DNA from: Aquarana catesbeiana
Lineage: Eukaryota > Chordata > Amphibia > Anura > Ranidae
Reading direction: 5' to 3'
DNA: 64,000 bases
Assembly: GCF_042186555.1 (NCBI RefSeq)
Contig: NC_133328.1
Coordinates: forward strand, 342,032,035 to 342,096,034
The notes beneath the pieces are model-generated. The model was given only the letters and a program-made list of their open reading frames with translations. It had not been told where the DNA came from and did no database searches. Below are positions 1 to 10,031 of the stretch, in pieces. Both the position numbers and the translations under genes were made by a program. Every line of letters starts with the position of its first letter. The first letter of the stretch is position 1.

Positions 1-1178
1 CTGGATTCACAACATCATGATCACCTAAAAAGAGAGAAAGAAAACAAAAACAGGTCTCAAAAATCTGCCACCATCCATCTCTTTTACCTGAGCCTGTGGT
101 CGCAGACACTCACCTGTTGTGGTGCCAATCTCCACCACATCTTCTTCTTCCTCCTGCTCTTCTTGGGCTGGTGTTAGTTCCCCTTCTTCCAGAGGTGGAG
201 GGTCTATGGTCTCCTCGGATGAGGGGTGTCCTCCGAGTCTTTTCTCCCCTATGTAAAACAAAAATGGTATAATTAGCACACAGATATTTGATGGCAGAAC
301 TAGAAATATGAAACATTGCTTGGAAGTGGGGTACAATTGTCTATTTTAGCCGAGTTCCAAGATGTATTTTTTTTATTGGCCTTTGTCAAGCTGCAATACT
401 TTACCTGTTTAGTACAAGCTTCACAGATGTAGCCCCCCCCCTATAGTATACACTGGAGCACCTGTGTGGCCCCCTAATAAAAATGGTGTTCTTGTGTCCC
501 ACACTAGTGCTCCAGTGTCCAGATGTGAAAACAGCTGCTCAGTGTCCTCTCCTTACACACAATCTAGTTGGCATTTCATTCTAGTAACAAACCCATCTAC
601 ACAAACAACTATTTGGCATCCAAGTAGGCCCAAAAAAAATGTGGGAAAATGCATATGGCCTAAACAATGGTGTTTTAGAGGCCGAAAGAAAAATGTTTGA
701 TACGAACGAATAATGGGTCCATGAACATTAAAGTTGCCCTTTTAAACTGTACAATTAAGAAAAGCATATGGAGCAGCACGAACGCAATAAAGACAGAAAG
801 AATAGGAACACAGCACAACTACTTACTTTCTTGCAGCACTCTCCGGATCTTTCGGTACTGCTCGGGCTCTCTCAATTTCAGGTCCGACCACCGCTTCCTG
901 AGCTGATCTTTCGATCGTCGTACCCTGAAATTCTTCTGCAGACTTTTGATCACTTTCGCCATGATCTTGGCCTTTCTGATATTGGGGTTGGGGTAAGGCC
1001 CATACTTTCCGTCATAGTCTGACTTCTTCATGATGTCGACCATCTCCAACATCTCCCCAAAGGACATATTTGTGGCCTTAAAACATCTCCTTCTGGATCG
1101 GGACGTGTCCAGATCCAGGCTTTCCTCCTCCTCCTCCTCGTTCCTGCAATTAGCACGCACCTGCTGTGACTCCGCTAT
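1..1178 (-). pseudogene. SANT/Myb-like DNA-binding protein of Harbinger copy A (start codon lost, 3' end outside window)
   Basis: Exons on the minus strand are 1178-827, 248-114 and 24-1, the last cut by the window. Donors GTAAGT (826-821) and GTGAGT (113-108) and acceptors after ACATAG and TTTTTAG give consistent phases. Exon 1 encodes an acidic stretch, then a trihelix/Myb-like block with SFGEMLEMVDI, YGPYPNPN and RRSKDQLRKRWSDLK. Exon 2 is proline- and glutamate-rich. Such proteins are the second gene of PIF/Harbinger elements and help the transposase recognise its ends. The codon matching the ATG of copy B (24162) is ATA here (1178-1176), so translation would need the upstream GTG or the internal Met in the SANT block. 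Otherwise the frame is open. Confidence 0.75.
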
Positions 1179-1204
1179 GTGCTCTTCCCCCACTGCGCCG
1201 AACG

Positions 1205-1354
1205 AAAAGGGGCGGGGAATAGACTAGAAAGAACGTCAGGGGCGGGCGGAGTTACACGCATGCGCAGTGTGTATAAAGCGTAACACGCGTGCGTATTACG
1301 TACGATCTGTGAGCGGAGGAAGGAGCATTGGACGCGCCGATCGTAAGAACGAAG
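1205..1354. promoter_or_regulatory. Divergent promoter and non-coding first exon between SANT and MADF genes, copy A
   Basis: The space between the two divergent genes holds GC boxes (GGGGCGGGGA near 1210 and GGGGCGGGCGG near 1241), an NRF1-like GCATGCGCAGT near 1258, and TATAAAGCG near 1271 pointing toward MADF. A likely non-coding exon ends with GAAG|GTAAGA (donor after 1354). The intron ends at the CAG at 1461-1463, just before the MADF ATG. The same arrangement recurs in copy B. The transcription start is inferred. Confidence 0.55.
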
Positions 1355-1468
1355 GTAAGAGACAAACTTGTGCCTATACTGCTTCTATATTGAAGCCTAT
1401 ATTTTAACAAGATTAGGAGAGTTTTGTCTGACATTAGGCTTTGTCTTGTGTTGTGTCTTGCAGTGAAC

Positions 1469-2495
1469 ATGGATATCTTAGTGAAAGACAATGACTTCAT
1501 GTCAGTATTCATAGATATCTTAAGGGAGCTGCCATATCTGTGGGAGATTAAACACCCCCATTACAAGAACCAAGCAAAGAGGAAGGCAGCACTGGTGCAA
1601 TTGTGTGAAATTGTGAAGCAGGTGATCCCACGGCAGACATCACCTATTTAAAGATCTTAATTGGTGGCCTGAGGAGCACATATCTAAGGGAGCGCAAGAA
1701 AGTCCTGGATTCACAGAGATCCGGAGCAGCAGATGACATCTATGTCCCCAGGATGTTGTACTATGACAGGCTGCATTTTCTGGCAGGCCAGACTGAACCC
1801 AGGCCATCCCTCTCCAGTCTTCCTTCCACGCTTCCTTCCCCACCGGCTGAGGCTTCTGACGCCCAACCTGGGCCTTCCAGGCAACATGTGGAGGAGCCCA
1901 GATTGAGCCAGGTATATCATTCCTCTAAATATTTCTGCTTGTCCAATCAATGATGTTAACTAGATGTTAGTTTGGAGTACTAATTTAGGATTGTGATTGA
2001 TGAAGCAAAACATTACAACCATGTCCCTTTTTCATACACAGGGAAGTCTCAGCCAGGAGGTGGCCGGGCCGAGCCGGCTGGCTGATCTGCAGGTCCCTCC
2101 ACCCCCCCCTGGAAAGAGAAAGTGGCAGTAGGAGGAGTGCCCTAGAGGAGGCTACCGGAGGACCCTTTTGGAGGGCTACAGAGGTCCTGGGAGCACGACA
2201 GACCGTGGAGGAGGACATTGCTGCCGTCATTGCATATAAAATGCAGAGGATGGAGGAGGGCCAACAAGTCTTGTGTGAGGCGCTCATATTGGAGGCTCTT
2301 AACAAAGGTATGAGGGGCCAAATGACAGCTCAGACACACCTTTGCGATGGTCCTCCTCCTCCTCCTGCAGGTCCTCCTCCTCCTTCTCCTCCAGGTCCTC
2401 CCAGTCCTCCTCCAGGTCCTACTCCTCCTCCTGCCACATCTCCAACTGCACAGCCACAGCCCGGAATGAAGCGTGAAAGGAAGACCAGAAAGTGA
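1469..2495 (+). pseudogene. MADF-domain protein of Harbinger copy A (two frameshifts)
   Basis: Coding exons are 1469-1911 and 2042-2495. The ATG follows acceptor TTGTGTCTTGCAG at 1451-1463. Donor CAG|GTATAT and acceptor TACACAG bound the intron. The first exon encodes a recognisable MADF domain: LPYLWEIKHPHYKN, then RKAALVQL, then LRSTYLRERKK and YVPRMLYYDRLHFL. MADF is a Myb/SANT-related DNA-binding fold. A frameshift near 1630-1645 separates the halves of the domain, and a second lies between a stop near 2129 and the open C-terminal frame from about 2150. The tail has a short amphipathic block (YKMQRMEEGQQVLCEALI) followed by a proline-rich low-complexity run. This copy keeps the N-terminal half of MADF that copy B has lost. 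Confidence 0.75.
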
Positions 2496-2503
2496 GGACC
2501 CTG

Positions 2504-2680
2504 GATCCAGTCTGGTCGGCCAAAAAATGCAGCCTCTTGTGGTACCACAGCCTGGGGACACACATGTCATCTGCTGCTATCCGGATCTCTGCGAATTCTG
2601 GACCAGACTGCCCTCCCTTACATATGGACTCCTCAGGCCACCAATTTTGATGTTCAAGAATTGATGTCTGCCGTGGGGGT
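2504..2680 (-). repeat. Inverted copy of the MADF exon inside its own 3' region, copy A
   Basis: The reverse complement of this stretch aligns along its length with sense exon 1627-1800. Shared blocks include ATTGGTGGCCTGAGGAG, AGAGATCCGGA and AGCAGCAGATGACAT. It lies after the MADF stop and before the poly(A) signal, so one transcript would contain both strands. Confidence 0.75.
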
Positions 2681-2742
2681 CCCAGGCTTCGCTAATTTCT
2701 CCTGTTGATCCAGTGTTGCCTTCCTCTTTTGTTTGAGCCCTT

Positions 2743-2748
2743 AATAAA
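2743..2748 (+). promoter_or_regulatory. Poly(A) signal of the MADF transcript, copy A
   Basis: AATAAA sits in TTAATAAAGG, about 250 bp after the MADF stop. Copy B has the same TTAATAAAGG on its minus strand at 22283-22288. Confidence 0.5.
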
Positions 2749-3234
2749 GGATTTTTGTTTTGAATTATACTCTCCTATGTGTTTTACTTCAAAAAGGACA
2801 GTTGGTTTGTGAGGATTCAGGTACATTTCAAATATACAATGTAAAATGAACAAGGGACACCAACACCAAACAATCTCCTTGAGATTAAATAATAAAAGAT
2901 ATCAATGGTGTTGGGGTAACTTGACACACAAAACACACACAAAAATATTCTGGAGTAAAAATAAAAATAACATTGAACAAAGATCAGCCTTTGAAAAAAT
3001 TCAAACATTAAAAAAAAAAAAGGCTTAAAATCCCCAAAAAAATTAAATAAAAAAAAAAATTCTGTCAGATGTGACAACTAATAACAATATATTCAGGGAA
3101 TCCCAATAAAAAAACAAAAATAAAACTTTGTGAGAAGTGTGTGTGAATATGAGCAGCAAAACTACTTAATTCTTGTCACATTATAAAGAAGAAGAGAGTG
3201 TGCTGTATTAAACCATTTTTAACATTGCAGCGTG

Positions 3235-3516
3235 ACGAAAGTGCTGTATCCATTGCGAACGCTAAGTTTACCAGAACGAGTCTTGGAATTTCTTCTGAGC
3301 ATGCGTGGCACTTTGTGCGTCGGAACAGGCCACACACGGTCGGAATTGACGCGATCGGATTTTGTTGTCGGAAAATTTTATCTCCTGCTCTCCAACTTTG
3401 TGTGTCGGAAAATCCGATGGAAAATGTCCGATGGAGCCCACACACGGTCGGAATTTCTGACAACACGCTCCGATCAGACATTTTCCATCGGAAAATCCGA
3501 CCGTGTGTACGGGGCA
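3235..3516 (-). repeat. Right terminal/subterminal repeat of Harbinger copy A with CACACGGTCGGA motifs
   Basis: Three copies of CACACGGTCGGA or its reverse complement occur near 3333, 3440 and 3497, mixed with TCGGAAAATCCGA-type palindromes. The final 12 bases GTGTACGGGGCA abut TTA. The matching region of copy B, 21571-21790, has the same three motifs in reverse order. Confidence 0.75.
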
Positions 3517-3519
3517 TTA

Positions 3520-4259
3520 CACTTTCCAAATTTGACAGAGTACACATGTGCATTCTCTCTGCTATCAGGGAGCACATTGGGGTTGAGGTAAAGGAAAATA
3601 GACTTTTCACTTGGCCAGTGCAGTTACACTCTGGAAGGGAATTGCCCTCAAAGCTTAGTGAATGAGGTGAATTTATGCTGACATCCATCATCCAACCATT
3701 TGCACGCCAAATTATCTTTTTTATTTTCCTTGCACATGGTTGAGTTTTCTTTGCAAAGTGAAGCTTCACTACGTTCACTAAGCTCTAGAGAAAATTTTCT
3801 TGCAGTGTGCAGTTTTACTTGCAAAGTGAGCATTGTATATGTCTTTAGAAAATCACTTTGACTGTCTCTGATAGCTTAGGTTTATACTAATAATCAAGAA
3901 CCAATATTGCAGTAACAATGATACTCAATCTTGTGTTAGCCATGACAGTTATGTCCGAATGCTCACAAGAGGTTTGTAAGTAAACAAACTTTCCAAGCTA
4001 CATCTTTCACTGCTTTTCTTCCTGTGTGCACCAGCTGACAGTACAGTAGGAAAAATAAAAACAATGAAAATGTTCATTTTTTTTTTCCATTTTGCTTTAT
4101 ATTTCTTTAAAAACAATGTACACATTATTTAAATGAACAAATTAAACATAGAGATTTTGTTAGACTGGCCAATGCATCATAGTACTACTAAATGTGGCAT
4201 GTGCATGTACACATGTTAGATAAACATTACCTTTAAAATATTTTCAGCTGGCTTCTTTT
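3520..4259. other. No recognised feature
   Basis: This is flanking DNA between Harbinger copy A and the next MITE. It is AT-rich, with no ORF worth calling. The reading frames crossing 3176-3833 are by-products of the Harbinger end and its flank. Confidence 0.6.
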
Positions 4260-4263
4260 TTAA

Positions 4264-5199
4264 CCACTTGCTGACCGACTCACGCCGATATACGTCGGCA
4301 GAATGGCACGGCTGGGGAGATCAACGTACAGGTACGTTGGCCTTTAAGACGCGGCATTGTGGGTGCACGCCCGCTGCGAACTCCGTGAGTCTGACCGCGG
4401 GTCCCACGATCGTCTCATGGAGAGGAAGAATGGGGAAATGCTAATGTAAACAAGCATTTCCCCATTCTTCCTAGTGACAGGACACTGATCACAGCTCCTT
4501 GTGATCGGGATCAGTGTCGTGTCACATGTAGCCCATCCCCCTACAGTTAGAACACATCCCTAGTACACACTTAACCCCTTCCCTGCCCCCCACTGTTTAA
4601 CCTCTTCACTGCCAGTCACATTTACACAGTAATTAGTGCATTTTTAATCGCACTGATCGCTGTATAAACGTGAATGGTCCCAAAATGGCGCCAAAAGTGT
4701 CCAATGTGTCTGCCATAATGTCGCAGTCATGATAAAAATTGCTGATCACCACCATTACTAGTAAAAAAAAATATTAATAAAAATTCCATTAAACTATCCC
4801 CTATTTTGTAGACGCTATAACTTTTGCGCAAACCAATCAATAAACGCTTATTGCAACTTTTTTACCAAAAATATGTAGAAGAATGTGTATTAGCCTAAAC
4901 TGAGGAAAAAAAACATTTTTTTATATATTTTTTGGGGATATTTATAATAGCAAAAAGTAAAAAATATTGCTTTTTTTTCAAAATTGTCACTCTTTTTTTG
5001 TTTATAGCGCAAAAAATAAAAACTGCAGAGGTGATCAAATACCACCAAAAGAAATCTCTATTTGTGGGGAAAAAGGGACATCAAATTTGTTTGGGAGTCA
5101 CGTCGCACGACCGCACAATTGTCAGTTAAAGTGATGCAGTGCCGAATCGCAAAAAGTGCTCTGGTCTTTGGCCAGCCAAATGGTCCAGGGCTTAAATGG
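4264..5199. mobile_element. piggyBac-type MITE, about 936 bp, TTAA target site
   Basis: TTAA at 4260-4263 and 5200-5203 flank ends CCACTTGCTGACC and, reversed, CCATTTAAGCCCTGGACC. No transposase is present. The interior matches the outer element at 34993-41751 once its insertion is removed, for example in the ACAGTTAGAACACA block, GTGCATTTTT, TAGACGCTATAACTTTTGCGCAAACCAAT and the TGATCAAATACCA block. TTAA duplications are the hallmark of the piggyBac superfamily. The assignment to that superfamily is from the target site, not from an enzyme. Confidence 0.75.
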
Positions 5200-5203
5200 T
5201 TAA

Positions 5204-6427
5204 ATGTGCTCACTTTAAAAAATAGGTGATGTAGGTAGAAATTCAATATGGAACATTTCCCCCAAAATGAAACTAAAATCACAGTAAAACATACTGAAAC
5301 AGCCTTTCAATGTTGCAATTGAACAGATTTTAGGAAGTTAATTTATCTCCACCCATGACATTATCTCAGAACGTATATTAAAATGTGTGTTAATATAAAA
5401 TCTAATGGTAACCTAATTTGCATTACAAATTGCATTTTTTCTGGTATATAAGGTAAGCACTTGGATTGATTTTAAATTAAAGAATGTGCGCTGTAAGTAC
5501 AAAGTTAATTTGTTAATCTCTGTGTAAAAAATCCATCAGATATGCAGAATAGGTCTGTCATCCAATTGTCTATTGCAGTACATTTAAAAAACAAAGCATG
5601 TACTTGTTGAAATTCTCTGTAGCAGAAACAAAAATTATTGGTAATTAAACAAGTGTAATTAAAATTTTCTCTGAAGGTATAGAAAACATAGCTCGGAAAA
5701 TGTGCATCAGCTGCAATGTTTTCTGTTATGGTTTCATAATGTATTTATTCAAAGCACTTGTGCAAAACAGACATGTCGGTGAGTCATATGCCATTGTTCT
5801 AACTGAAATACACAGTCACGTACATGAATAGATTGCAAAGTGTTAAAGTAGTCTCAAAGGGACAGAAATAAGGACAGAAATAAGGGAGCTGCAAGTACTA
5901 ACTTGTTTTTTTATTGTGCATGATGCTGGGCCTCTACAATTAAGTACATCATGGGTCAGGGGACATGGCCAATGAGGTGAACTGTAGCTGAAGCTTGTGC
6001 TTTCACTTTGAGATGTGGTTAATATACACAGAGTGTGGCCCAAGGCCCTCAAGGGAAAGTATTCCTTGAGCGACCATCATCTGGAGCAGAGAGAGCCATT
6101 GGGATGGTATGCAGGAGGCTTTGAGGGACACCATACCTGTTAAGTATGATGCAGGGCTGTTATGCTGATCCTGGCTTCACTATGTAATGAATTCCTGGAG
6201 TTTATTTACCATAGAGAAGAAAATGTTTACTTAGGAAAATTACCATACTAAAGCTGTGTGCATACAAGCACATGATTAGATGATTGAAGTGAATGTAGCT
6301 TTAACTTATTCCCTACACTAAGTGAACATTCACTTTGCAAAGTGAAAAAAAGTAAATCTGCTAGTCAATCAACCCTATTGATTTGATGGCCAACCCATCA
6401 TACACCTCTCAACTACACAACCAACTG
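5204..6427. other. No recognised feature
   Basis: AT-rich DNA without a convincing ORF or terminal repeats. A GGACAGAAATAA doublet near 5859-5882 and a small TTCACTTTGCAAAGTGAA palindrome near 6327 are the only local structures seen. Confidence 0.6.
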
Positions 6428-6971
6428 GTAGGTGTCAGGAGTCTGTGGTAGTGGGCTCTTGTAGATCACAAACTCAGGGTCCCCCAGGGCATGGAGTCTA
6501 AGCCCCAGCCTGCTTCTTCACCAGGGCCTCTGATGGTGGGGATGGACTTGCAGCAACCTGGAACCAGGTCACGGCCCCCAGGTATGCCTAGCCGAGGATG
6601 CGGAGACCACTTGCATGTGTAGAGTACAAGCAGCAGGCAAAAGGCAATCCAGAAGACAAGCCGAGATCAGGGCGGGCAGCGAACAAGCACAGAAGCTGGG
6701 GTTGGTACACAGGTAGTCAGACACAGTATGGACAAGAGGTATGCAAACAGGAGCTCAGAGAACTATGAAGTTGCTCAGGCAATGTTGGTTACATTCCTAG
6801 GAGGCGGGCCAGGAAGTCATGGAAGGGAAGGAAATAAATGTCTACAAAATAGCAGACAACACCCATAGGTGAGTACAGCCAAGCCACACAAGTGAAGGAA
6901 TCAGCTAGAGGAACACTGCAGCAAGGAGGTAAGAGTACACAAGCAAGAAACTGCAGGCTAACTTGTGACAG
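6428..6971. repeat. Unclassified repeat-like insert of about 540 bp with TG...CA type ends
   Basis: It begins GTGTCAGGAG, ends CTTGTGACA, and has GTAG immediately on both sides. It is GC-richer than its surroundings and directly precedes LINE ORF2 sequence that starts at about 6985. A solo LTR is possible, but no poly(A) signal, primer site or second copy is visible here, so the class is open. Confidence 0.3.
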
Positions 6972-7366
6972 TAGTTTTTTTTTTTAATATAATACGCCTT
7001 CTGTTCCTGATCCCTCTTTGATATGGAATTCTCACAAAGCTTTTATGCGTGGTGTACTAATAAAATTGAGCACTACTGTTTAACGCCTAAGGACACACCA
7101 GTTGGAAAAATGATTGTCATCAAGGGACCTAGAGGAAGCAAATAAACGTAACCCTTCAGAAACTATTAGCAACAAATTATTTCAGACTAGTCATGAATTG
7201 CAGGTCTTATTTACAGCCCAAAATGCATGTAATATGAGAGCACTGAAAGCCATATTCTATTCCAATGGTAACAGGGCAGGCAATTTATTAGCCACACAAG
7301 TAAAGAGCTACACTTTTAAACAAAATTCCCTTATATAATTTTTCCTGACAATTGGGCAAATATTAT

Positions 7367-8399
7367 CCCTTTCATGACTAAGCCTATTTTTGAAATTTGG
7401 TATTTACAAGTTAAAATCTGTATTTTTTGCTAGAAAATTACTTAGAACCCCCAAACATTATATATATATATATATATTTTTAGCAGAGAATCTATAGAAT
7501 AAAATGGTGATTGTTGCAATATTTTATGTCACACGGTATTTGTGCAGCTGTGTTTTAAACGCCAATTTTTGGGAAAAGTGACACTTTCATGAATTTAAAA
7601 AAAAACAAGGTTACCAGGTTAGAGTTACAGAGAAGGTCTAGTGCTAGAATTATTGCTCTTGCTCTGACGATCGTGGCGATACCTCACATGTGTGATTTGA
7701 ACACCGTTTACATATGCGGGCGCGACTTCCGTATGCGTTTTCTTTGCTGCGCGAGCTTGCGGGGACGGGGGCGCTTTAATTTTTTTTTTTCCTTATTTAA
7801 TTTATTTATTTTTATATTTATAAATTGTGTTTAAAAAAAAAAAAAGTTTTTATGACTTCTATTGCTGTCACAAGGAATGTAAACATCCCTTGTGACAGTA
7901 ATAGGTTGTGACAGGTACTCTTTATGGAGGGATCGGGGTAAAAGACCCCCGATCCCTCCTTTGCACTTCAAAGTATTCAGATCACCGAAAATGGTGATTC
8001 TGAATACTGTGTATTTTTTTAAAACCGGCGCCATTGGCAGCCAAGTAAACAGGAAGTGACGTCATGACGTCGCTTCCGTGTTTACGATTAGGAGGCTGCA
8101 ACGAAGCCACCCACGGCTTTGTTCCAGCCCGCCCCCAGCCAGCCGATTGGTCACCGGGTCTCCTGATGGAACAAGAGGCCCGGTAAGAGCGGCGGGAGGC
8201 GGTGGGAGGGGGACGTCCCCTCCCGCTCCTCCGGTATAACAGCCGAGCGGCTTTTAGCCGCATCAGTTGTTACACCAGAAAAGCAGATCGCCCGCTCTAA
8301 AAAACAGTACTGGGATGATGCCTGAAGCTGCGGGCATCATCCCGGTATAACCCCGGAAAGCTGAGTATGCACATCTGCATACGCTCGGCGGGAAGGGGG
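7367..8399. mobile_element. piggyBac-type MITE flanked by TTAT, about 1.03 kb
   Basis: Ends are CCCTTTCATGACTAAG and, reversed, CCCCCTTCCCGCCGAGC. TTAT sits on both sides (7363-7366 and 8400-8403). LINE ORF2 coding sequence continues on each flank, so this is an insertion. The copy at 45504-46708 is in the opposite orientation with the same ends. Interior landmarks are the GGGATCGGGG/CCCCGATCCCT pair and GATGATGCC...GGCATCATCCC. Only a TTAA-like 4-bp site and short ends are visible, and no enzyme is encoded. Confidence 0.65.
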
Positions 8400-9786
8400 T
8401 TATCCAGACCCAAGATAAAGCAGATTTATCCAGTAGATACTATGAAGCCATACAGTATACACCTTTACAGATGACGATAAATACTACCCAACCTACCCTT
8501 GAGGGTAAAACTCAATTTTTGACATCCATTAATTAACCGCAACTAGATGATTCCCAGCTACAGTCTCTTAATTGTCCTTTCTCCGAAAAGGAAATAACTA
8601 CAGCCATTCAGTTCCTTCCTAATAACAAAGCACCAGGACTGGATGGCTTTTCAATTGAATATTACAAGCAGTTTTCCTCAATTCTGGTACCACACCCGAT
8701 GAAACTTTCCAATAGCTCTGTGTCCTCTGGCAGTTTTTCTCCAGAAATGCTACTATTACCCTTTCCAAAGCCAGGGAAAGAGCTGGTGCTCCCTCAGAAC
8801 TTTGGACCTATATCTTTATTGGATACAGATTTAAAATTGTTTGCCAAAATCATAGCTATCAGGCTGTCTAAGTTTATGCTCTTGCTAATCTGGGCAGATC
8901 AAATGGGTTTTATCACTGGACATCAAGTGCCAGATGCTACTCATCACTTTACTAATCTAATGCACAAAGCTGAAACTAGATCTATTCTTTCTGTGTACTT
9001 GGCCTTGGATGCCGAAAAGGCCTTTGACAGAATCTGCTGGGGCTACCACCATGCTGTTTTGATGAAATTTGGGTGTCATGGTTCCATACTTTCAGCTATT
9101 TTAGCCTTATATTCATCCCCATCAGTGTAGGTGTTCACAGAAGGGTTATTATTGCGTTGTTTCCAAATCACTAATGGCACCCGCCATGGATGCCCTCTCT
9201 CACCACAAATTTTTACATTATTGATAAAACCATTTGCGCAAATAATTAGGTCACAAGATTCTGTTTGTGGCATTTCGGCCCTAGGCCAAGATCATAGGAT
9301 AACATTGTTTGCAGATGACGTTATCTTGACACTGCAATGCGTTCTACCTTGCAAGCGTTTAATGCTATATCATATTGTAAAGTTAAGTCCAAGTCTAATG
9401 TATTAGGTACTAAGCATAGGTTTGGATATTTGATATTGATATTTTATGGAATCAATTTACATTTACATGGTCTTCCTTCTCTATGTCTTATCTTGGTATT
9501 AAACTCACTACTCCGGTATCCAACTTATATCAAGCCAATTATGCTCCATTGCTAAGGTCCACCAGGCAGGAATTAGGCACATTCTACTTTACTTGGTCAG
9601 GCAGACTGGCATCATTTAATTTTATATGTATTCTCTGCACTCCCGAACTCATTTTTTGTGGCTTTGAAAAACATACTAACCTTTTTTATATGGCAGGGAA
9701 AAAGAGCTAGATGTCAATACTCCATACATATTAATTAAACATAAAAAGGCTGGCGGCATGGGGCTTTTTGGACATCAAAGACTAAT

Positions 9787-9801
9787 ATAATGTAGTTCTT
9801 T
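9787..9801 (+). repeat. Target-site duplication, left copy, of LINE 9802-16229
   Basis: ATAATGTAGTTCTTT is identical to 16230-16244. Confidence 0.9.
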
Positions 9802-10031
9802 GGGGGGTGTGGCTTGGCAGGCGACAGGAATGGTCGCCCACTGAAGGAGCTCCAGCACACATTCAGCCTTCTCAGCCTTATCTCCTGACCTTCCACCCTC
9901 AGATGAACAAAAGGCTCTGCAGCACGCCGCACACCCACCCGAGATGAGGGTCTGTGACCTATTCGGCCAGAAACATTGCGGACATCTTCAAAACGAAGCC
10001 TGAGGCCCGTAGCACTGCAAGGAGCTCTAAG

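Larger units (their letters stand above)
1..3516 (+). mobile_element. PIF/Harbinger DNA transposon, copy A, right-hand part
   Basis: The element runs off the left edge of the window. Its right end reads GTGTACGGGGCA followed by TTA at 3517-3519, the mirror of the ends of copy B at 21571 and 31606, and TTA is a standard 3-bp Harbinger target site. Inside are a SANT/Myb-like gene on minus and a MADF gene on plus, divergently arranged, then an inverted copy of a MADF exon, a poly(A) signal, and a subterminal region with repeated CACACGGTCGGA motifs. The order is the reverse complement of copy B, so a transposase gene should lie left of position 1. That part is inference. Confidence 0.85.
6985..9801 (+). 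pseudogene. Old L1-like LINE, ORF2 fragment (left part, split by two insertions)
   Basis: Degenerate ORF2 of an L1/Tx1-like LINE. From 6985 it encodes the endonuclease-RT linker (PSVPDPSLIW, then LEEANKRNPSETISNKL and NRAGNLLATQVK). After MITE 7367-8399 it resumes with the RT: NNKAPGLDGFS near 8620, LDAEKAFDRICW near 9008, GTRHGCPLSP near 9179 and the catalytic FADD at 9308-9319. Frame breaks occur near 9130, 9340 and 9420. The GGMGLF block near 9752 is cut at 9801 by the LINE at 9802-16229 and continues at 16245. The endonuclease and 5' end are missing. Confidence 0.8.

Noticed and set aside
2142..2570. 142-aa minus-strand Arg-rich frame
   Set aside because: Antisense of the proline-rich MADF tail.
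3176..3778. 200-aa minus-strand frame
   Set aside because: It crosses the Harbinger end, its TTA and unrelated flank; composition reflects the iterons, not a protein.
9954..10031. Upstream extension of LINE ORF1 to a GTG
   Set aside because: The ATG at 10032 is in better context and fits the family start; GTG initiation is not expected in an animal.
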